A stretch of DNA of 64,000 nucleotides from Bacillus halotolerans (GTDB lineage: Bacteria > Bacillota > Bacilli > Bacillales > Bacillaceae), in contig NZ_LPVF01000013.1 in the NCBI RefSeq assembly GCF_001517105.1, positions 1 to 64,000 of the forward strand, given 5' to 3'. This document shows, one piece after another, positions 20,572 to 29,658 of the stretch (position 1 is its first letter; every line of letters begins with the position of its first letter). The notes under the pieces were generated by a model. It was not told where the DNA came from and did not search any database. It was given only the letters and a program-made list of their open reading frames with translations. Position numbers and translations under genes: made by a program.

Positions 20572-21456
20572 TTATAGCGGTGCCGCTGTTTTTTCGATAT
20601 CATCGCTGATTTCCTTTGAACGCTTAGCCGCATGTTTAATGGCTTGAGAAATGGCTTCTCCTCCGCCGCTCTTCTTCAAGGCCTGTAATCCGGCAGCAGT
20701 CGTTCCATTTGGCGAGGTGATATTATCTCTCAGCACCTCAGGCTGTTCTCCTGTCTCCATCAGCATTTTTGCAGCACCCAAGAGTGTCTGTGCACCGATG
20801 CTTCGTGATAAATGTTTATCAAGGCCCGCTTCCTCGCCTGTTTTTTCGATGAATTCCATTAAATAATAAAAATACGCAGGGCCGCTGCCGGCAATTCCCG
20901 TGAAAATGTCCATTTGATTTTCCTGGATTGTATACACTTCACCCATGCAGCCGAGCAAAGCCGCCGTCAGTTTTTCTAAATCATCTGTCACATGCCTGCC
21001 AAGTGCGATGGCAGTTGCAGAAGCGCCGATCATACTTGATGTGTTAGGCATTACTCTGACAACCGGCTGTTGATTATGCAATGATTGTTCAATATAAGAG
21101 GTGGTTATGCCGGCTAGCACCGACAAAATTAATTGATGGGGTTGGATGCGTGTTTTTAATGATGACAGAGCGCTTTCGGCATCTTTTGGCTTCATCGCCA
21201 AAATGAGCACATCCATGTCTTCAATACATAAGTGATCCGGCGCCACGCCTTTGATTCCATATTGAAGTTCAAGCTCAGCTAATCGCTCTGTATTGCTACG
21301 GTTTGTAACGCAGATGTTTTGTTTTGGGATTTTATTGGCACGAACGATACCTGATATCATTCCTTCCGCCATAGATCCGGCTCCGATAAAAGCTACTTTA
21401 TTTTGATCAAAGATCGGTAACATCTCCTTTGTTCGCTTTTTTGTTCGTATTTTCAC
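20572..21456 (-). CDS. proH: Pyrroline-5-carboxylate reductase (osmostress)
   Basis: A 294-residue NADPH-dependent enzyme that makes proline from pyrroline-5-carboxylate. The N-terminal Rossmann motif reads FIGAGSMAEGMISG, followed by the conserved AMKP, VRVMPNTS and the C-terminal signature with SPNGTTAAGL. The gene opens with MKIRTKKRTKEMLP; the frame also allows an internal start at MLPIFDQNK closer to the conserved fold, so the first eleven residues are uncertain. First gene of the proHJ operon. Confidence 0.93.
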   Translation of the reverse strand: MKIRTKKRTKEMLPIFDQNKVAFIGAGSMAEGMISGIVRANKIPKQNICVTNRSNTERLAELELQYGIKGVAPDHLCIEDMDVLILAMKPKDAESALSSLKTRIQPHQLILSVLAGITTSYIEQSLHNQQPVVRVMPNTSSMIGASATAIALGRHVTDDLEKLTAALLGCMGEVYTIQENQMDIFTGIAGSGPAYFYYLMEFIEKTGEEAGLDKHLSRSIGAQTLLGAAKMLMETGEQPEVLRDNITSPNGTTAAGLQALKKSGGGEAISQAIKHAAKRSKEISDDIEKTAAPL

Positions 21457-21559
21457 ACGTTTAAAATGTTACCACGTGAGGAAATGATGTCAAGTTTGAA
21501 GGTCACTATTGATTTGTATTGTTTCATTTCGACAAATATGTATAATGAAAAACAGAAAA

Positions 21560-21595
21560 CACCCGATACACGTGACTATGCCGGGTGTTTTCTAT
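21560..21595 (-). terminator. rtp terminator
   Basis: AAACACCCG/CCGGGTGTTT hairpin ending in TTTTCT just past the rtp stop. Confidence 0.7.
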
Positions 21596-21596
21596 G

Positions 21597-21965
21597 TTAA
21601 AAATTATCTGACAGTGCTTTTTCAATCAGTTTCTTGCAGCGATCCAGCTCTACTTTCAGCTGTTTTTTATACAGCTTGGCTGCCTCGTAATCTTTAAACT
21701 GATAGAGGACCACTTCTTGGAGCTTAGCCCCTTCTTTCTTTACTTTGATTTGTTTTAATATCCCATCATCAAGAAGCTCATGCAAAGACCGGTAAACCTC
21801 TGTATGGTTTGGTTTAAAACCAATCTCTTTAAATTCTGATCGAAGCACTTCCAGAAGCTTTAACCCGTAAAGTCTTTTCTGCTCAGTCATGGTAATCATA
21901 TAAAGCTTCAAAAACGCGCGCTGCTTGACTAAAAATCCAGTGGAACTTCTTTTTTCTTCTTTCAT
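21597..21965 (-). CDS. rtp: Replication terminator protein
   Basis: A 122-residue protein matching the B. subtilis replication terminator protein in length and sequence (GFLVKQRAFLKLYMITM near the N-terminus, helix-turn-helix GFKPNHTEVYRSLHELLDDG, and a long C-terminal helix that forms the dimer coiled coil). Two dimers bind each Ter site and stop forks coming from one side. Two Ter-like sites sit directly upstream, one of them within 25-55 nt of the start codon, consistent with the known self-repression of rtp. Confidence 0.97.
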   Translation of the reverse strand: MKEEKRSSTGFLVKQRAFLKLYMITMTEQKRLYGLKLLEVLRSEFKEIGFKPNHTEVYRSLHELLDDGILKQIKVKKEGAKLQEVVLYQFKDYEAAKLYKKQLKVELDRCKKLIEKALSDNF

Positions 21966-21987
21966 CGGTCTGCACCCCTTCTCTGTA

Positions 21988-22020
21988 AACTGAGAACACC
22001 ATGTACTAAATATTCAATTT
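21988..22020 (+). promoter_or_regulatory. Ter site (TerII-like) next to rtp
   Basis: AACTGAGAACACC then ATGTACTAAATATTCA on the plus strand. This fits the Ter layout of a weak A half-site followed by the strong B half-site CTATGTACYAAATNTTC, with one difference (CC for CT). By the known polarity it should stop forks approaching from the B side, meaning forks moving leftward in this window. Confidence 0.85.
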
Positions 22021-22110
22021 TTTCCTGTTGTTCTCCTTCTTCTATTAATAACATGATAATCAAGTTATTTTGTGTTTGATGTTTGTATGGGTGGAGGGAA
22101 TAAAAAAGAT

Positions 22111-22146
22111 AAAATGAACATTTGGTACATAGTTTGTTTGGTTCAT
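22111..22146 (-). promoter_or_regulatory. Ter site (TerI-like) opposed to the first
   Basis: On the minus strand: AACCAAACAAA followed by CTATGTACCAAATGTTCA. The B half-site matches the remembered TerI site used in RTP crystal studies. It is about 100 bp from the rtp-proximal site and inverted, giving the two-sided block known as terC. Polarity predicts arrest of rightward-moving forks. Confidence 0.88.
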
Positions 22147-22268
22147 TATAACTTGTTTTCACTATGATCTTCAATTTAAAACTATTGTCCGGTTTACATT
22201 TTCTTCAATATATGTCCATTGAATTGAAAAACAGCCTTTGATAACGTATCGATAAAGGAGATGATAAA

Positions 22269-23486
22269 ATGACAAAGCAAACAGCGTGCCCTGCCAAAGA
22301 AGAACGTTACGCCAACTTAATTCCCATGAAAGAATTAAAATTCGAAAAGGATCGTCTTTTCCCCTTCCCGATTTATGAAAAGCTTCGGAAATCGTCTCCT
22401 GTCCGCTATGACAAACAGCGTGATTGCTGGGATGTTTTTAAGTATGATGACGTTCAATTCGTCCTGAAAAATCCCAAACTTTTTTCATCCAAACGCGGCA
22501 TACAGGCAGAAAGCATTTTAACAATGGACCCTCCGAAACATACCAAATTACGTGCACTCGTCAACAAATCGTTTACTCCAAAGGCAGTGAAACAAATCGA
22601 AACTCGCATAAAAGACGTTACAGCATTCCTCTTACAGGAGGCGCGGCAAAAAGACACAATCGATATGATAGATGATATAGCAGGCCCCCTTCCTGTTATT
22701 ATCATTGCTGAAATGCTTGGAGCACCGATTGAAGACCGGCACATCATCAAAACATACTCCGACGTGCTCGTTGCCGGAGCGAAGGACAGTTCAGACAAAT
22801 CTGTCGCTGACATGGTTCAAAAACGCCGGGACGGCTACGCTTTCTTAAGTAACTATTTTAGAGACATTCTATTAAAACGACGAGCCCATCCAAAAGAAGA
22901 TTTGATTACGATGCTTTTGCAGTCAGAGGTCGATGGAGAATATCTAACAGAAGAGCAGCTGCTCGGTTTTTGCATTCTACTTCTTGTCGCGGGAAACGAA
23001 ACGACTACTAATTTGATCGCGAATGCTGTTCGCTATATCACGGAAGACACAGCCATGCAACAACAGATAAGACAGAATACAGACTATGTGCCTAATATAA
23101 TAGAAGAAACGCTCCGCTATTATCCGCCTGTTCAAGCCATCGGACGAGTTGCAGCAGAAGATATAGCGCTTGGCGGAGCATTTATAAAGAAAGGATCTTC
23201 CGTTATCAGCTGGGTCGCGTCAGCCAATCGGGATGAAGCAAAATTTTCTGAACCTGATCGTTTTATCATTAACCGCCCCTCCTACCCCCATCTCAGCTTT
23301 GGGTTCGGAATTCACTTTTGCCTCGGCGCACCATTGGCCAGGCTCGAAGCAAAAATCGCTCTTTCCTCCCTCTTGTCTATGTCAGCTTATATTAAACAAG
23401 CTGATGATGAACAGAAACTCGAAGCGGTACCAAGTCCTTTCGTGTTTGGTGTTAAACATTTACCTGTGCGGATTGAATTCAAATAA
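22269..23486 (+). CDS. Cytochrome P450 (CYP109-like)
   Basis: A 405-residue soluble bacterial P450. Key motifs: I-helix AGNETTT (residues 241-247), K-helix ExxR as E280-TL-R283, and the heme loop FGFGIHFCLG with Cys351 as the thiolate ligand. It resembles B. subtilis YjiB (CYP109B1), a broad fatty acid and terpenoid hydroxylase, but differs at many positions and looks like a paralogue. No redox partner gene is adjacent. As I recall, strain 168 has no gene between rtp and yoxD, so this appears to be an insertion; its promoter region overlaps the Ter sites. Confidence 0.9.
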   Translation: MTKQTACPAKEERYANLIPMKELKFEKDRLFPFPIYEKLRKSSPVRYDKQRDCWDVFKYDDVQFVLKNPKLFSSKRGIQAESILTMDPPKHTKLRALVNKSFTPKAVKQIETRIKDVTAFLLQEARQKDTIDMIDDIAGPLPVIIIAEMLGAPIEDRHIIKTYSDVLVAGAKDSSDKSVADMVQKRRDGYAFLSNYFRDILLKRRAHPKEDLITMLLQSEVDGEYLTEEQLLGFCILLLVAGNETTTNLIANAVRYITEDTAMQQQIRQNTDYVPNIIEETLRYYPPVQAIGRVAAEDIALGGAFIKKGSSVISWVASANRDEAKFSEPDRFIINRPSYPHLSFGFGIHFCLGAPLARLEAKIALSSLLSMSAYIKQADDEQKLEAVPSPFVFGVKHLPVRIEFK

Positions 23487-23516
23487 AAAAAGCCTGTCGC
23501 TAGACAGGCTTTCGTT
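23487..23516. terminator. Bidirectional terminator between the P450 gene and yoxD
   Basis: AAAAAAAGCCTGTC-GCTA-GACAGGCTTTCGTTTT hairpin between two convergent genes. Confidence 0.85.
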
Positions 23517-24233
23517 TTACGGATTTGTTGACCACAATCCAGCAGATTTAATGAAAATACGCGGATCTAACTTCAATTGAGCTACCATATATTCAGCAAG
23601 ATCCTCAGGCTGCATAACCTTTTCAGGATTACCGTCTGTCAGGTTCAGTTCAATCGACATATCACTTGCGACAGTGCTCGGCGTTAACGCGCTGACTCTG
23701 ATATTATGCTTTCTCACTTCTTGCATGAGAGATTCTGTTAACCCAAGAACGGCAAATTTGGATGCGCTGTAAGCGCTCGTGACAGCTGCTCCTCTTTGGC
23801 CGGCTGTAGAAGAAATATTAATAATGTCACCAGCTTTGCGTTCAATCATTTCAGGAAGCACCGCACGAGTAACATGGTATACACCCATTAGGTTCACTTG
23901 AATGATATTTTCCCACTCATCAGCGGATAGATCTAAGAATCCGCCAAATTTGCTGATTCCCGCATTGTTAATGAGAATATCAATCTCGCCTAGCTCCTCT
24001 TTAATAGAAGCCACAGCTTGATCAACATGCGCCGCATCCTTTACATCCGCAGCGGCAAACGCAGCTTTCACACCAAGTGCTTTTACTTCTTCTGCGACTT
24101 TCTCAACATTGGCGGCAGTTCGTCCGATTAAACCGATATTTACGCCTTCTTTCGCAAGCGCAAGAGCTGTCGCGCGTCCAATCCCTCTGCCTCCGCCTGT
24201 GATAAGAGCAGTTTTATTTTGTAAACTTTGCAA
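23517..24233 (-). CDS. yoxD: Short-chain dehydrogenase/reductase (3-ketoacyl-ACP reductase-like)
   Basis: A 238-residue classical SDR. Cofactor motif TGGGRGIG near residue 13, NNAG at about 88, and the catalytic Ser with YSASK (Tyr and Lys) near 150-155. An Arg (in GRT) after the second beta strand suggests NADP(H). I place the start at a TTG (24231-24233) preceded by AAAGGGTG, which gives the 238 residues known for YoxD; a longer frame upstream lacks a good RBS. The substrate is unknown. Confidence 0.88.
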   Translation of the reverse strand: MQSLQNKTALITGGGRGIGRATALALAKEGVNIGLIGRTAANVEKVAEEVKALGVKAAFAAADVKDAAHVDQAVASIKEELGEIDILINNAGISKFGGFLDLSADEWENIIQVNLMGVYHVTRAVLPEMIERKAGDIINISSTAGQRGAAVTSAYSASKFAVLGLTESLMQEVRKHNIRVSALTPSTVASDMSIELNLTDGNPEKVMQPEDLAEYMVAQLKLDPRIFIKSAGLWSTNP

Positions 24234-24382
24234 TTGAAGCACCCTTTCTTTGTTTACATATGTACGATAACACATTATAAGCACAAGAAAACCAATACGC
24301 AAATGATATGAACTGCGCAACTATCATTTCACCTGCTTAAAATAGGCGAAATAGGGTATGACATTAGAAAAGGGGTGAACAT

Positions 24383-24688
24383 ATGGTTATCGTTTATATC
24401 AGTATCGCAGTAATAGCCATTTCAATCATTTACTTAGGGATAAATGTGATTCAAAACAAGAAGAAAATAGATCCCGCCATGAAGGAACTCACTGCAGTTA
24501 CGCAATCCATGCAAAAACAAGTTGAAATGGTAAAAACGGAAGCACAGCAGCTGTCTCAAAAACAAAAAATGATTCAGTACGATGTTGAAATGAAAAAAAC
24601 CGCGTTGCAGCAGACTGCTGCTGAAGTGAAAGAAGCCCCTCAAGCAGTTAAAGAGGTGTGGCACGCAGGACATTTGAATAGAGGTTAA
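24383..24688 (+). CDS. yoxC: Membrane-anchored coiled-coil protein (DUF948-like)
   Basis: A 101-residue protein with one N-terminal transmembrane helix (VIVYISIAVIAISIIYLGI) followed by a charged, heptad-like stretch rich in K, E and Q (about residues 30-90). This fits the small DUF948-type general stress proteins of Bacillus. It is first in a possible operon with yoxB; a long hairpin lies in the 68-nt gap between them. Confidence 0.82.
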   Translation: MVIVYISIAVIAISIIYLGINVIQNKKKIDPAMKELTAVTQSMQKQVEMVKTEAQQLSQKQKMIQYDVEMKKTALQQTAAEVKEAPQAVKEVWHAGHLNRG

Positions 24689-24691
24689 ATA

Positions 24692-24745
24692 TGAATGATA
24701 TCCCGTTGTAACGTTTAAAATGGACAATGGGATATCATTTTTAGG
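24692..24745 (+). terminator. Hairpin between yoxC and yoxB
   Basis: AATGATATCCC and GGGATATCATT form an 11-bp perfect stem around about 26 nt and are followed by TTTTTA. It may end most yoxC transcripts and lower yoxB expression. Confidence 0.65.
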
Positions 24746-24756
24746 GAGGTTCGCAC

Positions 24757-25521
24757 ATGATTGAAAACCGCAGCGGTTTAGCATCATTTGCAGAGAAACT
24801 AAATACTCTTCCGGTATCAAAACCGCTTTCGAAAACGGATTTGCTTACTTCCCCATTTCGCATACACCAAGAAAACGCGCTTGAAATGTACTATTCACCT
24901 CATAATGAATATATCAATCAAGATGCTTCGATTGTGATTTCAGGCATAACGCCGGGTTTTTCACAGATGAAAACAGCTTATGAAACAGCTGCAGAAAGCT
25001 TGCGCAAAGGCCGATCTCTAGAACAGATAGCTTTAGACACCAAAAAAGCGGCAGGACTTTCTGGAACTATGAGAGATAACCTGATTGCGATGCTGGATCA
25101 ATGCGGGCTGCCGCAGGTTTTAGGCATTCAAAGCACCGCACAGCTTTTCGGCGACTTGCGCCATATGCTTCACACCACTTCTGTTATCAAATACCCTGTT
25201 TTCATTCAGCAGAAAAACTATACAGGACATCGTCCGGCTATCCCCCGCTCATCTATGCTAAGCACTTATGCATATAAGCATTTTCCCGCTGAACTTGAAA
25301 AGCTATCGGGCCCTGCTCTTCTTATCCCGCTAGGCAAAGCAGCCGAAACAGTCTGTGAAACACTGATCAGGGAAAACGGCAAATGGCGGCTGACCTGCCT
25401 ACACGGCTTCCCTCACCCATCAGGCGCGAACGGCCATCGAATGAAACAATTTAAGAAAAACAAAGAGGAATTAGAAAAACAAATTCGCTCCTTTGCTTCA
25501 TCAAATTCGATTTTGTTATAG
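24757..25521 (+). CDS. yoxB: Conserved protein YoxB
   Basis: A 254-residue protein with no signal peptide or membrane segment. The middle part (QMKTAYETAAESLRKGRSLE and DNLIAMLDQCGLPQVLGI) and the C-terminal LTCLHGFPHPSGANGHR look like a uracil-DNA glycosylase-like fold, with the GFPHPSGAN loop resembling the HPS-type catalytic loop of that superfamily. I offer this as a fold guess only. RBS is AGGGAGG. It follows yoxC and matches YoxB of B. subtilis by position. Confidence 0.75.
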   Translation: MIENRSGLASFAEKLNTLPVSKPLSKTDLLTSPFRIHQENALEMYYSPHNEYINQDASIVISGITPGFSQMKTAYETAAESLRKGRSLEQIALDTKKAAGLSGTMRDNLIAMLDQCGLPQVLGIQSTAQLFGDLRHMLHTTSVIKYPVFIQQKNYTGHRPAIPRSSMLSTYAYKHFPAELEKLSGPALLIPLGKAAETVCETLIRENGKWRLTCLHGFPHPSGANGHRMKQFKKNKEELEKQIRSFASSNSILL

Positions 25522-25578
25522 AAAAGAGGAAATAAAAGGGATATGATAAACCTACATACATCATAAGGGAGGGATTGG

Positions 25579-26106
25579 GTGTTTCCTGTATTAGAAACCG
25601 ACAGGCTTATTCTAAGAGAGTTGACAGAGAAAGATGCGGAAGCCATTTTTACTTGTTTTTCAAACCATGGCGTCACACGCTACTACGGACTTGATCCCTT
25701 TGAAAGTATAGATCAGGCAAAAACAATGATTCATCAGTTTGCCGACAATTATCAAGAAATGCGGGGAATACGATGGGGAATTGAAAGAAAAGACACCAAA
25801 GAACTCATCGGTACGATTGGCTTTCATGCTTTGGCCCCCAAGCATAAACGTGCAGAAATCGGTTATGAAATCAGCCCGGTGAATTGGCGAAACGGCTATG
25901 CATCAGAAGCCATTTTAGAAATTGTGTCTTTCGGCTTTGATATCCTTGAATTAACGAGAATCGGTGCAGTTGTTTTTATGGAAAATGAAGCGTCAAATCG
26001 TTTGCTGTTAAAAATGGGATTTGAAAAAGAAGGCGTATTAAAACAATATATGTACCAAAACGGTGTCCCTTATGATACAAATGTTTATTCTATGATAAAA
26101 TCATGA
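25579..26106 (+). CDS. yoaA: GNAT family N-acetyltransferase (RimJ/RimL type)
   Basis: A 175-residue acetyltransferase starting at GTG with AGGGAGG upstream. It opens with LETDRLILREL, the hallmark of the RimJ/RimL-like group, and the acetyl-CoA loop is NWRNGYASEA near residue 108. Members acetylate N-terminal residues of ribosomal proteins or small amines; the target here is unknown. It follows yoxB with a 57-nt gap and may be co-transcribed. Confidence 0.88.
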   Translation: MFPVLETDRLILRELTEKDAEAIFTCFSNHGVTRYYGLDPFESIDQAKTMIHQFADNYQEMRGIRWGIERKDTKELIGTIGFHALAPKHKRAEIGYEISPVNWRNGYASEAILEIVSFGFDILELTRIGAVVFMENEASNRLLLKMGFEKEGVLKQYMYQNGVPYDTNVYSMIKS

Positions 26107-26398
26107 AAATCAGAGAATGAGCAGAGATTCTAGCTGCTCTTCCCTAAGTCTCTCGTCTGTTTTCACTCCTCATGATTGCCTCTCAAAATATCATAGCCAA
26201 AATACTCACAGTAGTGGAAATCAAAAAGACCGCATTCCATCGCAGCATTGGCGAAGACGGAGCCTTGTCATATAAAATGTCCGGTTCTGTAGTCGTGCCA
26301 GCAATGCCATTTCATTCTTAAAAACTCCCTAATAAATAACTCCCTATAACGAAACAATAAAAAAGATGCATAGCGCTATATGCATCTAGTGACATCCA
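26107..26398. other. Intergenic region with possible relic and the ABC operon terminator
   Basis: GAGCAG-agattctag-CTGCTC at about 26117-26138 may end yoaA. GATGCATA-gcgc-TATATGCATC with a T run on the minus strand (26362-26390) ends the ABC operon. Between them a minus-strand frame reads LYDKAPSSPMLRWNAVF then a hydrophobic run, as if the tail of a lost membrane protein, but it is too short to name. Confidence 0.45.
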
Positions 26399-27388
26399 TT
26401 AATAAATCCCTTTCTTCATCCTGCTTCTTGTCATAAAGCCACCAAAGAAATAAAATAATGCCGACCAAAGAAAGATATAAAAAAGCTGAAATTTGAATTC
26501 CTGCACTGTCTGCCCTATTTCTATCCCATGGATAAAAGTCATGAATGCTTTTTGCGGCAGAATCGCACATAGTGCATCTAAGACGGGAAGATTAGTCGTA
26601 AAAGAAATAAAACAGCCCGACAATACAGACGTAACCACACTGATTCCGCTCGTCACCAAGCTTAAGTTTCGATCCATAACTGAGGACATAAAAATAGCGA
26701 ATGACGCTGCAAGCACTGCGAGAACAGCCAGCAGTTCAGCAAGAATGTCCAAGCGAAAGCCAATATCCACCTGAAATAATATTGTTGTCATCACAATGGC
26801 CAGATAGGTTGGTATGTATAGACATAAAAATGTAAAGATAAACTGAACACTCAGGTATTTGTTCTCGTTTACGGGTGACACTAAAATCCGCCTGAAGGTT
26901 TTAAGCATGCGGTCTTCAGGATACAAGGCAGTGAGCGCGACACCTTGCATAAAAACAAGCATCACGATAAAACCTAAGATATTTGTGCCTGTCCCTCTTT
27001 CAGTCCTTATTTTATCCTCTCCTTTATAGCTGTTCGGCATTTTCCCAGTCTCAAAAAGCTCCCGAATCATTTTTTTATCCGCTTCACTTTTCAAAGTGGT
27101 TACCTTGTAGTCTTGATGATTTTTTTCTACGACTGCTGCATATTTTCCTAACACAAGATCAGAAAACCTCGGCTTTTGATGGACCATAACCACTCGAAAG
27201 GCAGGATCTTTGGGGAGATTTTTCATTTCATCCTGCTCCGTGACAAATGCAATGGTTTCTTTTAAGACCGGTTTACCGGAAAAAAGAATCGCTGTTCCAA
27301 CCATCAGCGGAATGATAATCACTGCAATGATGATAACGGCTTTCTTCGCCAGTATTCGTTCCCACCTATTTCGGAATAGATTCAGCAT
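26399..27388 (-). CDS. ABC-2 type transporter permease
   Basis: A 329-residue membrane protein with one N-terminal helix, a soluble extracytoplasmic loop (about residues 40-130), then five to six helices near the C-terminus, the layout of ABC-2 export permeases. It overlaps the upstream permease gene by 7 nt, implying translational coupling. With the partner permease and ATPase it should form a heterodimeric exporter, similar in layout to LnrLMN and other drug or lipopeptide exporters. The substrate is unknown. Confidence 0.85.
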   Translation of the reverse strand: MLNLFRNRWERILAKKAVIIIAVIIIPLMVGTAILFSGKPVLKETIAFVTEQDEMKNLPKDPAFRVVMVHQKPRFSDLVLGKYAAVVEKNHQDYKVTTLKSEADKKMIRELFETGKMPNSYKGEDKIRTERGTGTNILGFIVMLVFMQGVALTALYPEDRMLKTFRRILVSPVNENKYLSVQFIFTFLCLYIPTYLAIVMTTILFQVDIGFRLDILAELLAVLAVLAASFAIFMSSVMDRNLSLVTSGISVVTSVLSGCFISFTTNLPVLDALCAILPQKAFMTFIHGIEIGQTVQEFKFQLFYIFLWSALFYFFGGFMTRSRMKKGIY

Positions 27389-28128
27389 ACATATCCCTCC
27401 GGCTTAAAAACAACATGGGAAACGGCAATACAAACGATTGAAGCCAAGAGAAGAATGGATACCACAGGCAGCAAAATGCTGAAATCATGATCATAAATAA
27501 GGCGAAATGAGCATTCCGCTACCCATTTAACCGGAGAAAATACGGAAATTTCATTTACGGTATCTCCAAATCTATGAATTCCGAAAAAAACGCCTCCAAA
27601 GAAAACAAAAAAAGCAACTGGAATTTGCATGATACTATTCGCCTGTTCTTCATTTTTGAAAATGCAGCAAAACATGATGCCGAAACAGCAGCCAAAGAAC
27701 AAAAAGACATGCAGTAAAAGCAAGATATACGGAAGGTCTTCTCCGCCAAAGTTCAATTTAAAAATCGTTTGGGCCGTCCATACATTCATGCTGTACAATA
27801 TCACACTGAATATGTAAGTTGATAGTAATTTTGAAAGATAAATACTTGTTTTCGAAACGGGTGCGTATACAAGGCGGATGTTTCCACTCTTCACCTTTTC
27901 TTCCATAAATGTGTTGGACGCGGTCATTGCGATCAGAGCCGCTGAGAAAATTATCATATTCACCCCGTAATAATCGTATGAACTGATACCATCTGCCCCA
28001 AAGCTGTTTTTTGTGACAAAACCCATGATCACAATAAGAATGAAAGGAAAAATCGTATTAGCTAAAACGAGAACCGGATTCCTTAAAATATTCATAAAAT
28101 CAAATGTCATTACTTTTATCAAACTCAT
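27382..28128 (-). CDS. ABC-2 type transporter permease
   Basis: A 248-residue permease with six predicted helices, opening MSLIKVMTFDFMNILRNPVLV, typical of the short ABC-2 permeases. It lies 10 nt after the ATPase gene and overlaps the next permease gene, so the three form one transport unit. It lacks the large extracytoplasmic loop of its partner. Confidence 0.85.
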   Translation of the reverse strand: MSLIKVMTFDFMNILRNPVLVLANTIFPFILIVIMGFVTKNSFGADGISSYDYYGVNMIIFSAALIAMTASNTFMEEKVKSGNIRLVYAPVSKTSIYLSKLLSTYIFSVILYSMNVWTAQTIFKLNFGGEDLPYILLLLHVFLFFGCCFGIMFCCIFKNEEQANSIMQIPVAFFVFFGGVFFGIHRFGDTVNEISVFSPVKWVAECSFRLIYDHDFSILLPVVSILLLASIVCIAVSHVVFKPEGYVC

Positions 28129-28138
28129 GTTGCCTCTC

Positions 28139-29077
28139 CTAATCTCTTAAATTTCTTCCCGTCAGCTCCAAAAATACCGTTTCTAATGATGCCTCTTGAC
28201 TGCTCATATGCAGAATGCTGCATCCTTGAACACTTAATTCTGCTATGATTTCACCTAGGAGATCTTGGCTCTTTCGGACTGTAACTTTCAATTCACCCTC
28301 TATGGAGTGTGCTTTTATAACCCCTTCTATATCCATCAGAATGTTTTTGTTTAATTTATCTGCATTCGCCAGCTGAAAAGAGTAAGTCATTTCTTTATTT
28401 ACTTTTTTGTACAATTCATCTTTCGTCCCGTTAGCAATGATTTTTCCCTCATTCATAATCATAATCCGATCAGCAATAGCCTCCGCTTCTTCCATATAAT
28501 GAGTTGAGTAAATGATGCTCGCTCCTTTTTCTTTCAGCAATTTAATAGACTCCAATATGTGGTTTCTTGATTGAGGGTCTATCCCAACAGTCGGCTCATC
28601 CATAATAATCAGTTTCGGCTGATGGGCAATAGCACAGGCAATGTTTAGTCTCCTTTTCATCCCGCCTGAAAAAGTCTTAGGCTTATCATCTTTACGATCA
28701 TATAGCTGTACAAGCTCCAAGGCTTCCTTAACCCGGGCTTTCAGCTCTTTTCCTTTAAGAGAATATAGACTGGCAAAAAAGCGAACATTTTGCTCAGCAG
28801 ATATATCCTCATAGATGGCGATATCTTGAGGGACGATTCCGATGCCCTTTTTCATTTTCTTTGCGCTGTTTTTTACATTATGGCCCAATATCGTAACATT
28901 TCCGGAAGTGGCCGACAGTACTCCGGATAAAATATGAATCGTTGTGCTTTTTCCTGCTCCGTTTGGGCCAAGAAGCCCAAGGACTTCACTCTCCTTTACT
29001 TCAAATGAAATGCCGTCTACTGCAGTTTTGTTCGTGTACTGCTTTTTCAAATTTTCTATTAATGCCACGCTGTTCAT
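28139..29077 (-). CDS. ABC transporter ATP-binding protein
   Basis: A 312-residue ATPase of the drug-export (DrrA/CcmA-like) type. Walker A is GPNGAGKST, the signature is FSGGMKRR, Walker B is LIIMDEPTVGIDP, and the switch histidine is in YSTHYMEEAE. A C-terminal extension of about 90 residues follows the nucleotide-binding domain. It is second in the operon, 13 nt after the MarR gene. It should energise export by the two permeases. Confidence 0.93.
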   Translation of the reverse strand: MNSVALIENLKKQYTNKTAVDGISFEVKESEVLGLLGPNGAGKSTTIHILSGVLSATSGNVTILGHNVKNSAKKMKKGIGIVPQDIAIYEDISAEQNVRFFASLYSLKGKELKARVKEALELVQLYDRKDDKPKTFSGGMKRRLNIACAIAHQPKLIIMDEPTVGIDPQSRNHILESIKLLKEKGASIIYSTHYMEEAEAIADRIMIMNEGKIIANGTKDELYKKVNKEMTYSFQLANADKLNKNILMDIEGVIKAHSIEGELKVTVRKSQDLLGEIIAELSVQGCSILHMSSQEASLETVFLELTGRNLRD

Positions 29078-29090
29078 ACGTATCTCCTTT

Positions 29091-29642
29091 TTACATTCTC
29101 CGTTTTGCGAACTCCTGAAGTATTTTTATTTTCAGATCATCACGTTCTTGTTCAATTTCAAAGTCACGAGCTTCTTCTTCGAAACCATCCTGCTCTTCTC
29201 CGTCAAAACTGTATAGCTTTTTCAATAAATTCCACAGTGTCTCTAATTCTTCCGTCGAAAACCCCTGAAAAATATCTGCCATAAAGTACACAGCTTTTTC
29301 ACCGCACTCCTCTAAAACGCGTTTTCCAGAATCGGTAATTTTCACATTAACCGCACGCTTGTCACGTTTACTTGGCACAGTAACGGCATATCCTCTGTTT
29401 TCAATACTGCTGACAAGCCTGTTTATGTTCTGTTTCGACGTACCTAATTTTTTGGCAATGTTGTTGAAAGTGGTTTCTTCTTCCGGTAAATGCAGTATGG
29501 AGACCATCGTCATAAATTGCCTAGTCGTTAAGCTCTCATAGTACTCATCACCTCGTGATTGAATTTTGTTTAAAACAGAAAAAAGTGTAGCGTAAGACTG
29601 CTGCATTAAAAATAAATCTTTTAGTTCTTTAGAAAAGTTCAT
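29091..29642 (-). CDS. MarR family regulator of the ABC exporter
   Basis: A 183-residue MarR-type winged HTH protein (HTH around [22 protein letters not shown]; wing with [14 protein letters not shown]). It has a longer, acidic C-terminal helix ([20 protein letters not shown]) than most MarR proteins. It is first in the operon, and two inverted repeats flank the promoter, so it is very likely the repressor of its own operon and released by a compound the exporter removes. Confidence 0.9.
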   Translation of the reverse strand: MNFSKELKDLFLMQQSYATLFSVLNKIQSRGDEYYESLTTRQFMTMVSILHLPEEETTFNNIAKKLGTSKQNINRLVSSIENRGYAVTVPSKRDKRAVNVKITDSGKRVLEECGEKAVYFMADIFQGFSTEELETLWNLLKKLYSFDGEEQDGFEEEARDFEIEQERDDLKIKILQEFAKRRM

Positions 29643-29658
29643 TATAATCCTCCCAAAA

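Noticed and set aside
26046-26066. ATATGTACCAAAACGG inside yoaA as a Ter site
   Set aside because: The 3' part of the half-site does not fit and the sequence encodes conserved acetyltransferase residues.
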